This document shows, piece by piece, positions 1 through 7,241 of a stretch of 37,960 nt of DNA. Below the pieces are notes generated by a model. The model was not told the origin of the DNA. It saw nothing but the letters and a program-made list of their open reading frames with translations, and ran no database searches. The stretch's first letter is position 1; each line of letters opens with the position of its first letter. Where the stretch lies: contig JAEUSV010000153.1 in NCBI GenBank assembly GCA_016788485.1, forward strand, positions 1 through 37,960, in the 5' to 3' direction. This stretch comes from Flavobacteriales bacterium (GTDB lineage Bacteria; Bacteroidota; Bacteroidia; Flavobacteriales_F; PHOS-HE28). A program made the translations under genes and the position numbers.

Positions 1-771
1 ATCGCCGGTGATGACGAACTTGGCGTTGCGGCCCATGCGGGTGAGGAACATCTTGATCTGCGGCAAGGTGGCGTTCTGCGCCTCGTCGAGGATCACGAAG
101 GCGTGGTCGAGGGTGCGGCCGCGCATGAAGGCGAGCGGCGCTATCTGGATGACGCCCTCCTCAAGGTGCTCCGCCAGGCGCGTCGCGGGGATCATGTCCT
201 TGAGGGCGTCGTAGAGCGGCTGCAGGTAGGGGTCGAGCTTCTCGCGCAGGTCGCCGGGCAGGAAGCCGAGGTTCTCCCCCGCCTCCACCGCCGGGCGGGT
301 GAGGATGATGCGGCGCACCTGGCGGTCGCGCAGGGCCTTCACGGCGAGCGCCACGGCGGTGTAGGTCTTGCCCGTGCCGGCCGGACCGATGGCGAAGACC
401 ATGTCGTGCGTGGCCACGGCCTCCACCAGGCGTTGCTGGTTGCGGGTGCGGGCCTTCACGCGCAGGCCGGCGTTGCCGTGCACGAGCACGTCGCCCTCCT
501 CGGGCGCCTCGCCGGGGTTGCCCTGGCCCATGATGTCGTCGAGCACCTTGCGCGGCAGGTCGTTGTACCGGGCCACGTGCTGCACGAGCTGCTCGAAGCG
601 CTCGGCGAACACCGCGATGTCGTCCTCGGTCCCGATCACCTTCAGCACGTCGCCGCGCGCGATCAGGTTGAGCTTGGGGTACAGGTTGCGGATGATCCGC
701 AGGTTCTGGTCATTGGCACCGAGCACCTCCACCGGGTCAACGGCGCTGATCTGGATCGACTGTTCGCTCAC
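1..771 (-). CDS. phoH: PhoH family ATPase (C-terminus cut off by window edge)
   Basis: PhoH-type P-loop NTPase, a cytosolic ATPase family linked to RNA metabolism and phosphate stress. The reverse strand translates without a stop from 771 to the window edge, giving 257 residues. Walker A GPAGTGKT lies near residues 128-135, followed by the family segment [10 protein letters not shown]. Walker B ILDEAQNA lies near 226-233, and the visible part ends in KFVITGD. The family is usually about 310-330 residues, so the last 60 or so are missing. The start is taken as GTG at 771 because the N-terminus ([18 protein letters not shown]) then aligns with PhoH proteins and an AAAGG ribosome-binding-like stretch lies just upstream; no in-frame ATG is nearby. 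It diverges from the SAM hydroxide adenosyltransferase gene, a neighbourhood I recall from other Bacteroidota. Exact role unknown. Confidence 0.95.
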   Translation of the reverse strand, partial: MSEQSIQISAVDPVEVLGANDQNLRIIRNLYPKLNLIARGDVLKVIGTEDDIAVFAERFEQLVQHVARYNDLPRKVLDDIMGQGNPGEAPEEGDVLVHGNAGLRVKARTRNQQRLVEAVATHDMVFAIGPAGTGKTYTAVALAVKALRDRQVRRIILTRPAVEAGENLGFLPGDLREKLDPYLQPLYDALKDMIPATRLAEHLEEGVIQIAPLAFMRGRTLDHAFVILDEAQNATLPQIKMFLTRMGRNAKFVITGD

Positions 772-783
772 GCGCTGGCCTTT

Positions 784-792
784 CGAATTATG
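784..792 (-). promoter_or_regulatory. possible -7 box for phoH
   Basis: On the minus strand this reads CATAATTCG, a weak match to the Bacteroidota -7 element TAnnTTTG, ending 12 nt before the phoH GTG. It lies in the 104-nt divergent spacer (772-875). The facing gene may use TTTCTTCG at 852-859. No clear -33 TTTG is visible for either. Confidence 0.3.
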
Positions 793-875
793 AACGCGCC
801 GGTGTTGATCGACAGTGTGCGCTCCGGCAGGCCGAAGGTAGCGCGAACGGTTTTCTTCGCTGCGCGGAACAGCCC

Positions 876-1706
876 ATGAACATCGTGACCCTCACCACCG
901 ACATGGGCCTGAAGGACCATTACGTGGCCGTGGTGAAGGGGGCCCTGTACAGCCAGGTGCCCGATGTGCGCATCGTCGACATCAGCCATCAGATCACCCC
1001 GTTCGACAACGCGCAGACGGCCTTCGTGCTGCGCCACGCCTACCCCGAGTTCCCGCGGGGCACGGTGCACCTGATCGGCGTGAACCCCGAAGCCTCGGGC
1101 ACCACGCCCCACCTGGTGGTGCGCCACGACGGCCACTACTTCATCGGGGCCGACAACGGCATCTTCCCCCTCCTCTTCGACGGCAAGCCGCAGGAGGCCT
1201 TCGAGCTCACCATGAAGCTCGAGAACGACCACGCCACCTTCCCGCTGAAGAACGTGTTCGTGCGTGCCGCGGCCTTCCTGCTGAAAGGGGGTACCCCTGA
1301 AGTGATCGGCCGCAAAACGGTCAGTATCCGGGAGATGCTCGGCATTCGTCCGGCCGCCGACAACCTGAGCATCCGCGGGGCCGTGATCTACGTGGATGGT
1401 TATGGGAACGTGGTCACGAACATCATGCGCCCGCAGTTCCACGACCTGGTGAAAGGTCAGCCCTTCCGCATCACCTTCGGCGGGCGTCCCGCCAACGACA
1501 TCCGCCACATCAGCGAGCAGTACAACGATGTACCGCAGGGCGAACGCCTGGCCTTCTTCGCCAGCAGCGGCCACCTCACCATCGCTGTGAACAAGGGCGT
1601 GGAGGGCGTGGGCGGCGGCGCCTCGGGCCTGTTGGGCCTGCACGTGAACGACCCCATCCGCGTCGAGCTGGTCCTGAGCACCCGCCCCGTAGCCGTGCCC
1701 GCGTGA
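876..1706 (+). CDS. S-adenosyl-L-methionine hydroxide adenosyltransferase (DUF62 family)
   Basis: Member of the SAM hydroxide adenosyltransferase (DUF62) family, which hydrolyses S-adenosylmethionine to adenosine and methionine and is related to fluorinase and chlorinase. It has 276 residues, near the usual family length. The N-terminal TLTTDMG, then [20 protein letters not shown] and [13 protein letters not shown] are hallmark segments of the N-terminal domain. The C-terminal half ([13 protein letters not shown], then the stretch around [13 protein letters not shown]) matches the small C-terminal barrel. Cytosolic, no signal peptide. Its stop overlaps the next ATG in TGATG, so the downstream ABM-like gene is probably translationally coupled. 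The physiological purpose of SAM hydrolysis in these bacteria is unclear. Family call secure; the hydrolase rather than halogenase activity is inferred from the common family role. Confidence 0.93.
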   Translation: MNIVTLTTDMGLKDHYVAVVKGALYSQVPDVRIVDISHQITPFDNAQTAFVLRHAYPEFPRGTVHLIGVNPEASGTTPHLVVRHDGHYFIGADNGIFPLLFDGKPQEAFELTMKLENDHATFPLKNVFVRAAAFLLKGGTPEVIGRKTVSIREMLGIRPAADNLSIRGAVIYVDGYGNVVTNIMRPQFHDLVKGQPFRITFGGRPANDIRHISEQYNDVPQGERLAFFASSGHLTIAVNKGVEGVGGGASGLLGLHVNDPIRVELVLSTRPVAVPA

Positions 1707-2008
1707 TGGTGCGCATCGTGAAGATGACCTTCCGGCCGGAGGAGGTGCCCGTGTTCCAGGATCTGTTCGAGGGCTGGCGCCACCGCATCATCGCCTTCCC
1801 CGGCTGCCGGCACCTGCAATTGTTGCACGACCGGCAGGATCCCCGGGTGTTCATGACGTACAGTATCTGGCGTTCGTCGAAAGACCTGGAGGCCTACCGC
1901 AACAGCGAGGTCTTCGCTTCCGTATGGCCTGTGGTAAAGCGTATGTTCGCCGAACCCGCCGAAGCCTGGAGCCTGGACCGCGACCACCTGATGGACGCGC
2001 AAGGGTGA
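1706..2008 (+). CDS. ABM-like (dimeric alpha/beta barrel) small protein
   Basis: A 100-residue cytosolic protein that looks like the antibiotic biosynthesis monooxygenase (ABM) / ferredoxin-like dimeric barrel fold. It opens with a beta strand (VRIVKMTF), then a helix containing FQDLFEGWRHRI, the typical segment FPGCRHLQLLHD, and MTYSIWRSSKDLEAYRNSEVF, where a W-x-S-x-x-D-L-x-x-Y pattern is characteristic. Start chosen at ATG 1706, whose A is the last base of the upstream stop; a GTG one codon earlier is also possible. Family members act as small monooxygenases, haem-degrading enzymes or simple ligand-binding dimers, and nothing here distinguishes between these. Coupling to the SAM hydrolase is the only context clue. 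Confidence 0.75.
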   Translation: MVRIVKMTFRPEEVPVFQDLFEGWRHRIIAFPGCRHLQLLHDRQDPRVFMTYSIWRSSKDLEAYRNSEVFASVWPVVKRMFAEPAEAWSLDRDHLMDAQG

Positions 2009-2036
2009 TCGGCCCGGTGCTTGCTCCCGCAACCCC

Positions 2037-2906
2037 ATGAGGACGATCGCCGCCCTGTTCCTGCTGCTCCCCTTCATCGCCACCGCCCAATCGCCCGCGG
2101 AGGCCGAGCTCGCCCTGGCCAAGGACCTGCTGGTGCAAGGCCAGCACGACAGCGCATTGGCGCATGCCGACCGCGCCGTGGGCCTGGACCCCAAGCTCGC
2201 CAAGGCCTGGAAGCTGCGCGGCGACGTGCGGCAATGGCAGAAGGACTATGTGAACGCCCTGGCCGACTACAAGCAGGCCGAGGACCTCGACCCCAACGAC
2301 CCGCGCCTCTACGTGAGCCGCAGTGCGCTCCGCATCACCGAAGGCAACCTCAAGGGCGCGCTCCGCGACTGCGAGAAGGCCCTGGCCCTCGACCCCAAGG
2401 ACGCCGACGCGTGGTACAACAGCGCCTGCGCCAAGTACATGGGCATGGACACCCAGGGCGCCTTGAAGGACGCCGACCGCGCCGTGAAGCTGAAGCCCGA
2501 GCACGCCGATGCCCTTTTCCTGCGCGGTGCGGCCAACGGGGAGCTGTTCCACGAGGAGGATGGCCTGGCCGACATGGAGGCCGCGTTGAAGCTGAAGCCC
2601 ACCATCCCCGGTGCGCTCATGAGCTCGGCCGTGCTGCTCTACGAGACCAAGCGGTACGAGGAGGCCATCGCGCGCTTCACCCAGGTGATCGACCAGGACC
2701 TCGAGGGCAAGGCCGAGGCTTACTACTACCGCGGCGACTGCCACTACCAGCTGGAGAACAAGGAGCTGGCCTGCGCCGATTGGGACGTGAGCGCCCGACT
2801 TGGCGACAAGGACGCCACCTTCATCGTCAAGAACTACTGCAACACCGACGCGGACAAGATCCCCAAGAAGCCGGTGAAGAAGCGCAGGACGACGATCCAG
2901 TTCTGA
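2037..2906 (+). CDS. secreted tetratricopeptide (TPR) repeat protein
   Basis: A 289-residue protein with a clear N-terminal signal peptide (MRTIAALFLLLPFIATAQS, cleavage probably around residue 18). The mature part is built almost entirely of TPR units of about 34 residues. Repeated pieces such as ALAHADRAVGLDPKLAKAWKLRG, ALADYKQAEDLDPNDPRLY and ALRDCEKALALDPKDADAWYN show the canonical A-x-x-x-x-x-A-L-x-L-D-P signature. The C-terminal end is basic (KKPVKKRRTTIQF). It probably sits in the periplasm or on the inner face of the outer membrane as a protein-protein scaffold; no partner can be named. It starts 28 nt after the ABM-like gene and may be in the same transcript. Confidence 0.85.
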   Translation: MRTIAALFLLLPFIATAQSPAEAELALAKDLLVQGQHDSALAHADRAVGLDPKLAKAWKLRGDVRQWQKDYVNALADYKQAEDLDPNDPRLYVSRSALRITEGNLKGALRDCEKALALDPKDADAWYNSACAKYMGMDTQGALKDADRAVKLKPEHADALFLRGAANGELFHEEDGLADMEAALKLKPTIPGALMSSAVLLYETKRYEEAIARFTQVIDQDLEGKAEAYYYRGDCHYQLENKELACADWDVSARLGDKDATFIVKNYCNTDADKIPKKPVKKRRTTIQF

Positions 2907-2976
2907 TCGCCTGTGGCGAGGGGGAATGGTGGAGGGGTGCGAGGATCCCGGGGTGAAATACCAGACCAGCCAGGAG

Positions 2977-3046
2977 CTTGTTCCTTGTCCCTTGACACTT
3001 GTCCCTTGACACTTGTCCCTTGACACTTGTCCCTTGCTACTTGAAC
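2977..3046. repeat. tandem CTTGNNN heptamer array (10 units)
   Basis: Ten consecutive 7-bp units, all beginning CTTG: TTC, TCC, ACA, TCC, ACA, TCC, ACA, TCC, CTA, AAC as the variable triplets. The middle part is a 14-bp higher-order repeat (TTGTCCCTTGACAC, three exact copies from 2985 and a fourth variant copy to 3040). It lies in the 215-nt spacer between the TPR gene and gldF and encodes nothing convincing. It resembles the short tandem heptamer repeats known from some bacterial genomes. The rest of the spacer shows only the CCGCGG hairpin and promoter box next to gldF. Confidence 0.9.
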
Positions 3047-3085
3047 CCGCGGCCCCCGGTTGATATCCCTTGAGCACCGGCGCTT

Positions 3086-3112
3086 CCGCGGCTGACCCCG
3101 CGGTTATCTTGG
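3086..3112 (+). promoter_or_regulatory. gldF promoter region: hairpin plus -7-like box
   Basis: CCGCGG-CTGACC-CCGCGG (3086-3103) is a 6-bp inverted repeat directly abutting TTATCTTGG. TATCTTGG at 3105-3112 resembles the Bacteroidota -7 element and ends 9 nt before the gldF ATG. The inverted repeat could be an operator. No convincing -33 element. Confidence 0.45.
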
Positions 3113-3121
3113 CGCCCCGAA

Positions 3122-3847
3122 ATGCGCGCCCTCATCCGCAAAGAGGTCCGGGGATTCCTCGGCAGCCTGATCGGCCACATCGTCATCGTGGTCTTCCTGC
3201 TGGTCACGGGCCTGTTCCTGTGGGTGTTCCCCGACAACATCCTCGACCTCGGCTACGCCGACCTGGCCCCCCTGTTCGGCATCGCCCCGTGGGTCTTCCT
3301 GTTCCTGGTGCCCGCGGTGACCATGCGCAGCTTCAGCGAAGAGAAGCGCACCGGCACCCTGGAGCTCCTCCTCACCCGCCCCCTCACCGAGCTGCAGCTG
3401 GTGCTGGCCAAGTATGCCGCCAGCCTGGTGCTGGTGGTGGTGGCGCTGATCCCCACCCTGGTGTATTACTGGAGCGTGAAACAGCTGGCGGTTCCCGTGG
3501 GCAACGTGGACAGCGGCGGCACCTGGGGCTCCTACCTGGGCCTGCTCTTCCTGGCGGGCTGCTTCACCGGCGTGGGGCTCTTCGCCTCGTCCATCACCGA
3601 GAGCCAGATCGTGGCCTTCCTGATCGCCGTGTTCCTCTGCTTCGTGCTGTACCAAGGCTTCGGGCTGGTGGCCAGCTTCGACCTGCTCGGCGCGCTCGAA
3701 GGCCCGATCAAGGCCGTGGGCATCGAGGAGCACTACCGCAGCATGAGCCGCGGCGTGGTGGACCTGCGCGACGTGGCCTATTTCCTGGGCGTGACCGCCG
3801 TGTTCGTGCTGCTCACGCGAACCGTTCTCCAAAGCCGGAAGTGGTGA
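3122..3847 (+). CDS. gldF: GldF, ABC transporter permease of the gliding-type Gld complex (copy 1)
   Basis: Membrane permease of the GldA-GldF-GldG ABC complex, required for gliding in Flavobacterium. It has 241 residues with six predicted hydrophobic segments. Family hallmarks are visible: an N-terminal RALIRKEVRGFLGSLIGH, then FLVPAVTMRSFSEEKRTGTLELLLTRPLTE after the second membrane span, and EEHYRSMSRGVVDLRDVAYF before the last span. The ATG at 3122 lies just behind a -7-like box. It heads a run gldF, small membrane gene, gldG, DUF4340, with no ATPase gene in this cluster; the nearest candidate is gldA at 14.6 kb. The downstream dnaN suggests this is the ancestral gldFG locus (my recollection of flavobacterial synteny). 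Whether the cell glides cannot be judged. Confidence 0.93.
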   Translation: MRALIRKEVRGFLGSLIGHIVIVVFLLVTGLFLWVFPDNILDLGYADLAPLFGIAPWVFLFLVPAVTMRSFSEEKRTGTLELLLTRPLTELQLVLAKYAASLVLVVVALIPTLVYYWSVKQLAVPVGNVDSGGTWGSYLGLLFLAGCFTGVGLFASSITESQIVAFLIAVFLCFVLYQGFGLVASFDLLGALEGPIKAVGIEEHYRSMSRGVVDLRDVAYFLGVTAVFVLLTRTVLQSRKW

Positions 3848-3848
3848 G

Positions 3849-4346
3849 ATGAAGGCGAGCATGAAGCACCGGTCCATCTGGCCTTCGGTCCTCTTCGGGT
3901 CCTCCGCGCTCGGCCTGGCCGTGCTCGGCTGGTCGCTGGAACTGGCCGATCTCGACGACCAGGCCCTGGACATCAGCTTGCACAACACCTACTACGTGGT
4001 GCCTGCCTTATGGCCATGGTATGCGTTCATAAGCCTGTTGCTTGCCTTCGCTGTGATCTACCTGGTGTTCTCCCGCCGGCTCGACAGCCGGCTTTCGATC
4101 GGCCATTTCGTCCTCTGGGTCCCGCTACCACTGCTCTGCCTGTTCGGGTCCTATCGGTCGGCCGTTGAAGTAAGCCGAACGTACACCACGAATACCGCCA
4201 TGGAGGCGAGAGGGACAATCGCATCGATGGAAACGGTCATCGGCATAGTTGCGATCATGTTCCTGCTCGGAGCGGTGCTTTTCCTGTTGAATGCGGGCCT
4301 TGGTGTGATCCGTTCCCTGAAGCCCACATCCGAACCGACCATCTGA
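3849..4346 (+). CDS. small four-span membrane protein inserted between gldF and gldG
   Basis: Unrecognised 165-residue membrane protein with four hydrophobic stretches near residues 12-30, 50-72, 80-97 and 125-152. Residues around 39-50 read LDISLHNTYYVV, close to the LDI-x-LHDTYYVV segment of haem-copper oxidase subunit I. The histidines that follow in the oxidase (AHFHY) are replaced here by PALWPW, so it cannot bind haem or copper in that way. Base composition is visibly less GC-rich than in the neighbours. The start may be ATG 3849 or ATG 3861 (the latter has GAAGG upstream). It begins 1 nt after the gldF stop and overlaps gldG in TGATG, so it is expressed with the Gld genes. Function unknown. 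Confidence 0.7.
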   Translation: MKASMKHRSIWPSVLFGSSALGLAVLGWSLELADLDDQALDISLHNTYYVVPALWPWYAFISLLLAFAVIYLVFSRRLDSRLSIGHFVLWVPLPLLCLFGSYRSAVEVSRTYTTNTAMEARGTIASMETVIGIVAIMFLLGAVLFLLNAGLGVIRSLKPTSEPTI

Positions 4347-6088
4347 TGGCGACCAAGCGCACCAACCGCGGCAAGGACCTGCTCGACCTCCTCGTGGGGC
4401 TGGGCATCGTGGCACTGGTGCTCTTCATCAGCTCCTTCGTACGGGTGCGCGCCGATCTCACCAGCGAGCAGCGCTACACCCTCACCCCCGCCACCAAGGA
4501 GCTGGTGGGCAAGCTGGACGACGTGGTCTTTGTGAAGGTGTACCTCCACGGTGAGCTGCCTGCCGACCTCAAACGCCTGGAGCAGGCCACCCGCGAGCTG
4601 CTCGACGAGATGCGCGTGCTGAACCCCGACCTCCTGCAATACGAGTTCGTGGACCCGAGCGCCAGTCCCGATGAGAAGACCCGCGTGGAGGTGTACCGCG
4701 CGCTCACCGCCCAGGGCCTGCAGTACAGCAGCATCCGCGTGAAGGAGAAGGGCGGCCAGCGCGAGCTCATCGTGTTCCCCGGCGCCGTGCTCAGCTACAA
4801 GGGCAAGACCCAGGTGCTGCAGTTGCTGAAGACCCAGCTGCGCCAGCCCGATGCCGACATGGTGAACCGCTCCATCAACAACCTGGAGTACGAGGTGAGC
4901 AGCGCCATCCGGCAGGTCGTGAGCACCTTGAAGCCCCGCATCGCCTTCCTTGAGGGCCATGGCGAGCTGGCCGCCCCATTGGTGCAGGACATCGCCAACG
5001 TGCTCGGTGAGCAATACACCGTGAGCCGCGTGCGCATCGACGACCGCATCGATGCCCTGAGCGACAAGGTGGAGGGCGGCCGCTACCGCGCCAACAAGTA
5101 CGAGGCCCTCGTGGTGGCCAAGCCCGACAGCGCCTTCAGCGACCGCGACCTGTACGTGATCGACCAGTTCCTGCTGAACGGCGGCAAGGTGCTGTGGTGC
5201 GTGGACGCCATGAACGCCCACCTCGACAGCCTGCGGCAGAACCAGTTCAGCATCGCCACACCCTACGACCTGCGCCTGAGCGACCTGCTCTTCGCCTACG
5301 GCGTGCGGATCAACACGGACATCGTGCTCGACAAGCAGTGCGCGCCCATCGAGCTGTACACCACCCCCTACGGCAACCAGCGCAAGCTCGAGCGCTTCCC
5401 CTTCCCCTACGAGCCCATCGTGATCCCCCGCAGCGCCCACCCCATCGTCAACAACATCGACCCGGTGCACCTGCGTTTCCCCAGCAGCATCGACACGGTC
5501 GGCACCGACAGCGCGCGCACCACGGTGCTGCTCACCAGCTCCCCCTACACCTGGGTGCTCAAGAACCCCGCGCGCATCAGCCTGGGCATCGTGGACAACC
5601 CGCCCCCCTTCGACCGCAGCACCACACCCGACCTGCCGCTCGCGGTGCTCTGCGAGGGTGTGTTCCGCAGCGCGTTCACCGACAAGCTGCCCAAGCAGTT
5701 CACGGACGACCCGCAGGTGGGCTTCCGCGAGTGGAGCCGGCGCACGGCCATGGTGGTGGTGAGCGACGGGGATGCCATCGCCAACCGCGTGGACCCGCAG
5801 AAGGGCATGTACTACCCGCTCGGCTACGACCGCTATGCCGGCACCAAGGTGTACGGCAACCGCGAGCTCTTCGTCAACGCCCTCAACTACCTGCTCGACG
5901 ACCAGGGCCTCATCAGCATCCGCTCGCGTGCCATCACGCTGCGCACGCTCGACACCGCCAAGGTGGAGGATGAGCGCAGCCGCTGGCAGGCCATCAACCT
6001 GGTGGTGCCCGTGCTGCTGAGCGTGGCCCTGGGAGCGGGCCTGCACCTGGCGCGCCGCCGCCGTTACGCCCACGTGAACGCCGCATGA
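4346..6088 (+). CDS. gldG: GldG, periplasmic/membrane subunit of the Gld ABC complex (copy 1)
   Basis: GldG-family subunit, 580 residues, a typical full length. One N-terminal membrane span (about residues 14-32) is followed by the family signature LTSEQRYTLTPATKEL, a large extracytoplasmic region and a C-terminal span (about 553-570, NLVVPVLLSVALGAGLHL) with a basic cytoplasmic tail RRRRY. The segment RIAFLEGHGEL near residue 195 is the GIFT/IFT52-like core motif of GldG. Its ATG overlaps the previous stop and its own stop overlaps the next start (ATGA), so the cluster is translationally coupled. In Flavobacterium, GldG acts with GldA and GldF; the transported substrate is not established. 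Confidence 0.95.
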   Translation: MATKRTNRGKDLLDLLVGLGIVALVLFISSFVRVRADLTSEQRYTLTPATKELVGKLDDVVFVKVYLHGELPADLKRLEQATRELLDEMRVLNPDLLQYEFVDPSASPDEKTRVEVYRALTAQGLQYSSIRVKEKGGQRELIVFPGAVLSYKGKTQVLQLLKTQLRQPDADMVNRSINNLEYEVSSAIRQVVSTLKPRIAFLEGHGELAAPLVQDIANVLGEQYTVSRVRIDDRIDALSDKVEGGRYRANKYEALVVAKPDSAFSDRDLYVIDQFLLNGGKVLWCVDAMNAHLDSLRQNQFSIATPYDLRLSDLLFAYGVRINTDIVLDKQCAPIELYTTPYGNQRKLERFPFPYEPIVIPRSAHPIVNNIDPVHLRFPSSIDTVGTDSARTTVLLTSSPYTWVLKNPARISLGIVDNPPPFDRSTTPDLPLAVLCEGVFRSAFTDKLPKQFTDDPQVGFREWSRRTAMVVVSDGDAIANRVDPQKGMYYPLGYDRYAGTKVYGNRELFVNALNYLLDDQGLISIRSRAITLRTLDTAKVEDERSRWQAINLVVPVLLSVALGAGLHLARRRRYAHVNAA

Positions 6089-7095
6089 AACGCCTTCTCC
6101 CCTACCTGCTGCTGGTGGCGCTGGGCCTGGTGGCCTGGTGGCTCTGGCGCGGCAATTCCGGCAGCACGCTCGCCGGTCCGCTCACCGATTTCGCCATCGC
6201 CGACACCAGCACGGTGGACCGCATCTTCATCGCCGACATGCAGGGTGGCACGGCCGACCTGCGGCGCACGGGGCCCGGCACCTGGACCGTGAACGGCCTG
6301 CCGGCCAACCCCAAGAACGTGCAGCTGCTGCTGAAGACCTTCCTGCGCGTGGAGGTGCGCACCCCCGTGCCCAAGGCCGCCGAGGCCAACGTGCTGAAGG
6401 TGATGAGCAGCACCGCGAAGAAGGTGGAGATCTACACCGGCGACGACGTGCCGGCCAAGGTGTGGTACGTGGGGCACGCCACACAGGACCATTACGGCAC
6501 CTTCATGCTGCTGGAACTGCCGGGAAAGGGCAAGAGCAGTGTGCCCTTCGTGATGGCCATGAGCGGGTTCTCGGGCTTCCTGAGCACGCGCTTCCACACC
6601 ATCCTCGATGACTGGCGCAGCACCAGCGTGCTCGACAACCCCGACCTGACACTGGTGCGTCGGGTGCGCCTCTCCAGCCCACGTGCGGGCGAGGGATGGA
6701 CGGTGACCTACCGCGGCGGCAACGACCTGGCCCTGTTCGACGACCAAGGGCGGCAGGTGCCCATGGACAGCGCGGCGGTGAAGGAGCTGTTCCGCAGCAT
6801 CCGCGACCAGCACTTCGAGAACTTCGAGCGAAAGATCACCAAGGCGCAGCGCGATTCGGTGCTGGCCAGCCCGCCCCTGCACGTGCTGGAGGTGGTGCGC
6901 GCCGATGGCGACAGCCTGCGCGTGCCCTTCTGGACCAAGGCCCCCTACAAGGACCAGCGCGATGTGGAGGGCAACCTGATGACGGTGGACCTGGACCGTG
7001 CCTGGGCCCTGGTGGACGACACCTGCCTGGTGGTGGTGCAGCGCCACCTCTTCGACCGCATCACCCTGCCGATCCAGTACCTGCAGGCGCGCTGA
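6085..7095 (+). CDS. DUF4340 domain protein, partner of GldG (copy 1)
   Basis: A 336-residue protein anchored by one N-terminal membrane span (about residues 4-20, LLPYLLLVALGLVAWWLW) with the rest outside the membrane. The body shows the DUF4340 pattern: FAIADTSTVDRIFIADMQGGTADLRR, then GPGTWTVNGLPANPKNVQLLLKTFLRVEVRTPV, and later CLVVVQRHLFDRI near the end. DUF4340 genes commonly follow gldG-like genes and probably encode an extra extracytoplasmic subunit. It overlaps gldG by ATGA. Its paralogue at 17823-18782 holds the same place in the second Gld cluster. No enzymatic motif is visible. Confidence 0.8.
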   Translation: MKRLLPYLLLVALGLVAWWLWRGNSGSTLAGPLTDFAIADTSTVDRIFIADMQGGTADLRRTGPGTWTVNGLPANPKNVQLLLKTFLRVEVRTPVPKAAEANVLKVMSSTAKKVEIYTGDDVPAKVWYVGHATQDHYGTFMLLELPGKGKSSVPFVMAMSGFSGFLSTRFHTILDDWRSTSVLDNPDLTLVRRVRLSSPRAGEGWTVTYRGGNDLALFDDQGRQVPMDSAAVKELFRSIRDQHFENFERKITKAQRDSVLASPPLHVLEVVRADGDSLRVPFWTKAPYKDQRDVEGNLMTVDLDRAWALVDDTCLVVVQRHLFDRITLPIQYLQAR

Positions 7096-7149
7096 ACCCG
7101 CGCCGCTGCTGTTGAAAAGGCCCCTCCCGTGTTGATAAGTGGGCCCGGA

Positions 7150-7175
7150 GGCCCCTAGGGGGCCGGCTATCTTTG
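7150..7175 (+). promoter_or_regulatory. dnaN promoter: GGCCCC inverted repeat plus TATCTTTG
   Basis: TATCTTTG (7168-7175) is an exact match to the TAnnTTTG -7 element. Directly upstream is GGCCCC-TAG-GGGGCC (7150-7164), a 6-bp inverted repeat in the region where a regulator could overlap RNA polymerase. An AGGCCCCT direct repeat (7118-7125 and 7149-7156) lies in the same spacer. Transcription would start near 7180, giving dnaN a leader of about 60 nt. Confidence 0.6.
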
Positions 7176-7241
7176 GACGCGCCGGAAAAGCCTGGCGAGA
7201 ACGAGATGGAAACGGTAGCCACCAAAGAGAAGACCGCAACG

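Noticed and set aside
2991..3025. Three TTGACA-like words in the heptamer array as sigma-70 -35 boxes
   Set aside because: They are produced by the CTTG-ACA repeat unit itself, and Bacteroidota primary sigma factors use TTTG/TAnnTTTG instead. No matching -10 is spaced correctly.
2977..3046. CRISPR array
   Set aside because: Units are only 7 bp, contiguous and without spacers; no cas gene is in the window.
4151..6073. Long antisense open frame inside gldG, and similar ones at 18428-20251 (-), 26096-28354 (+), 29718-32285 (-), 35518-37488 (+)
   Set aside because: They are His/Gly/Ala/Val-rich low-complexity translations opposite well-supported genes, as expected in GC-rich DNA where stop codons are rare on the complementary frame. 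No motif or start signal supports them.
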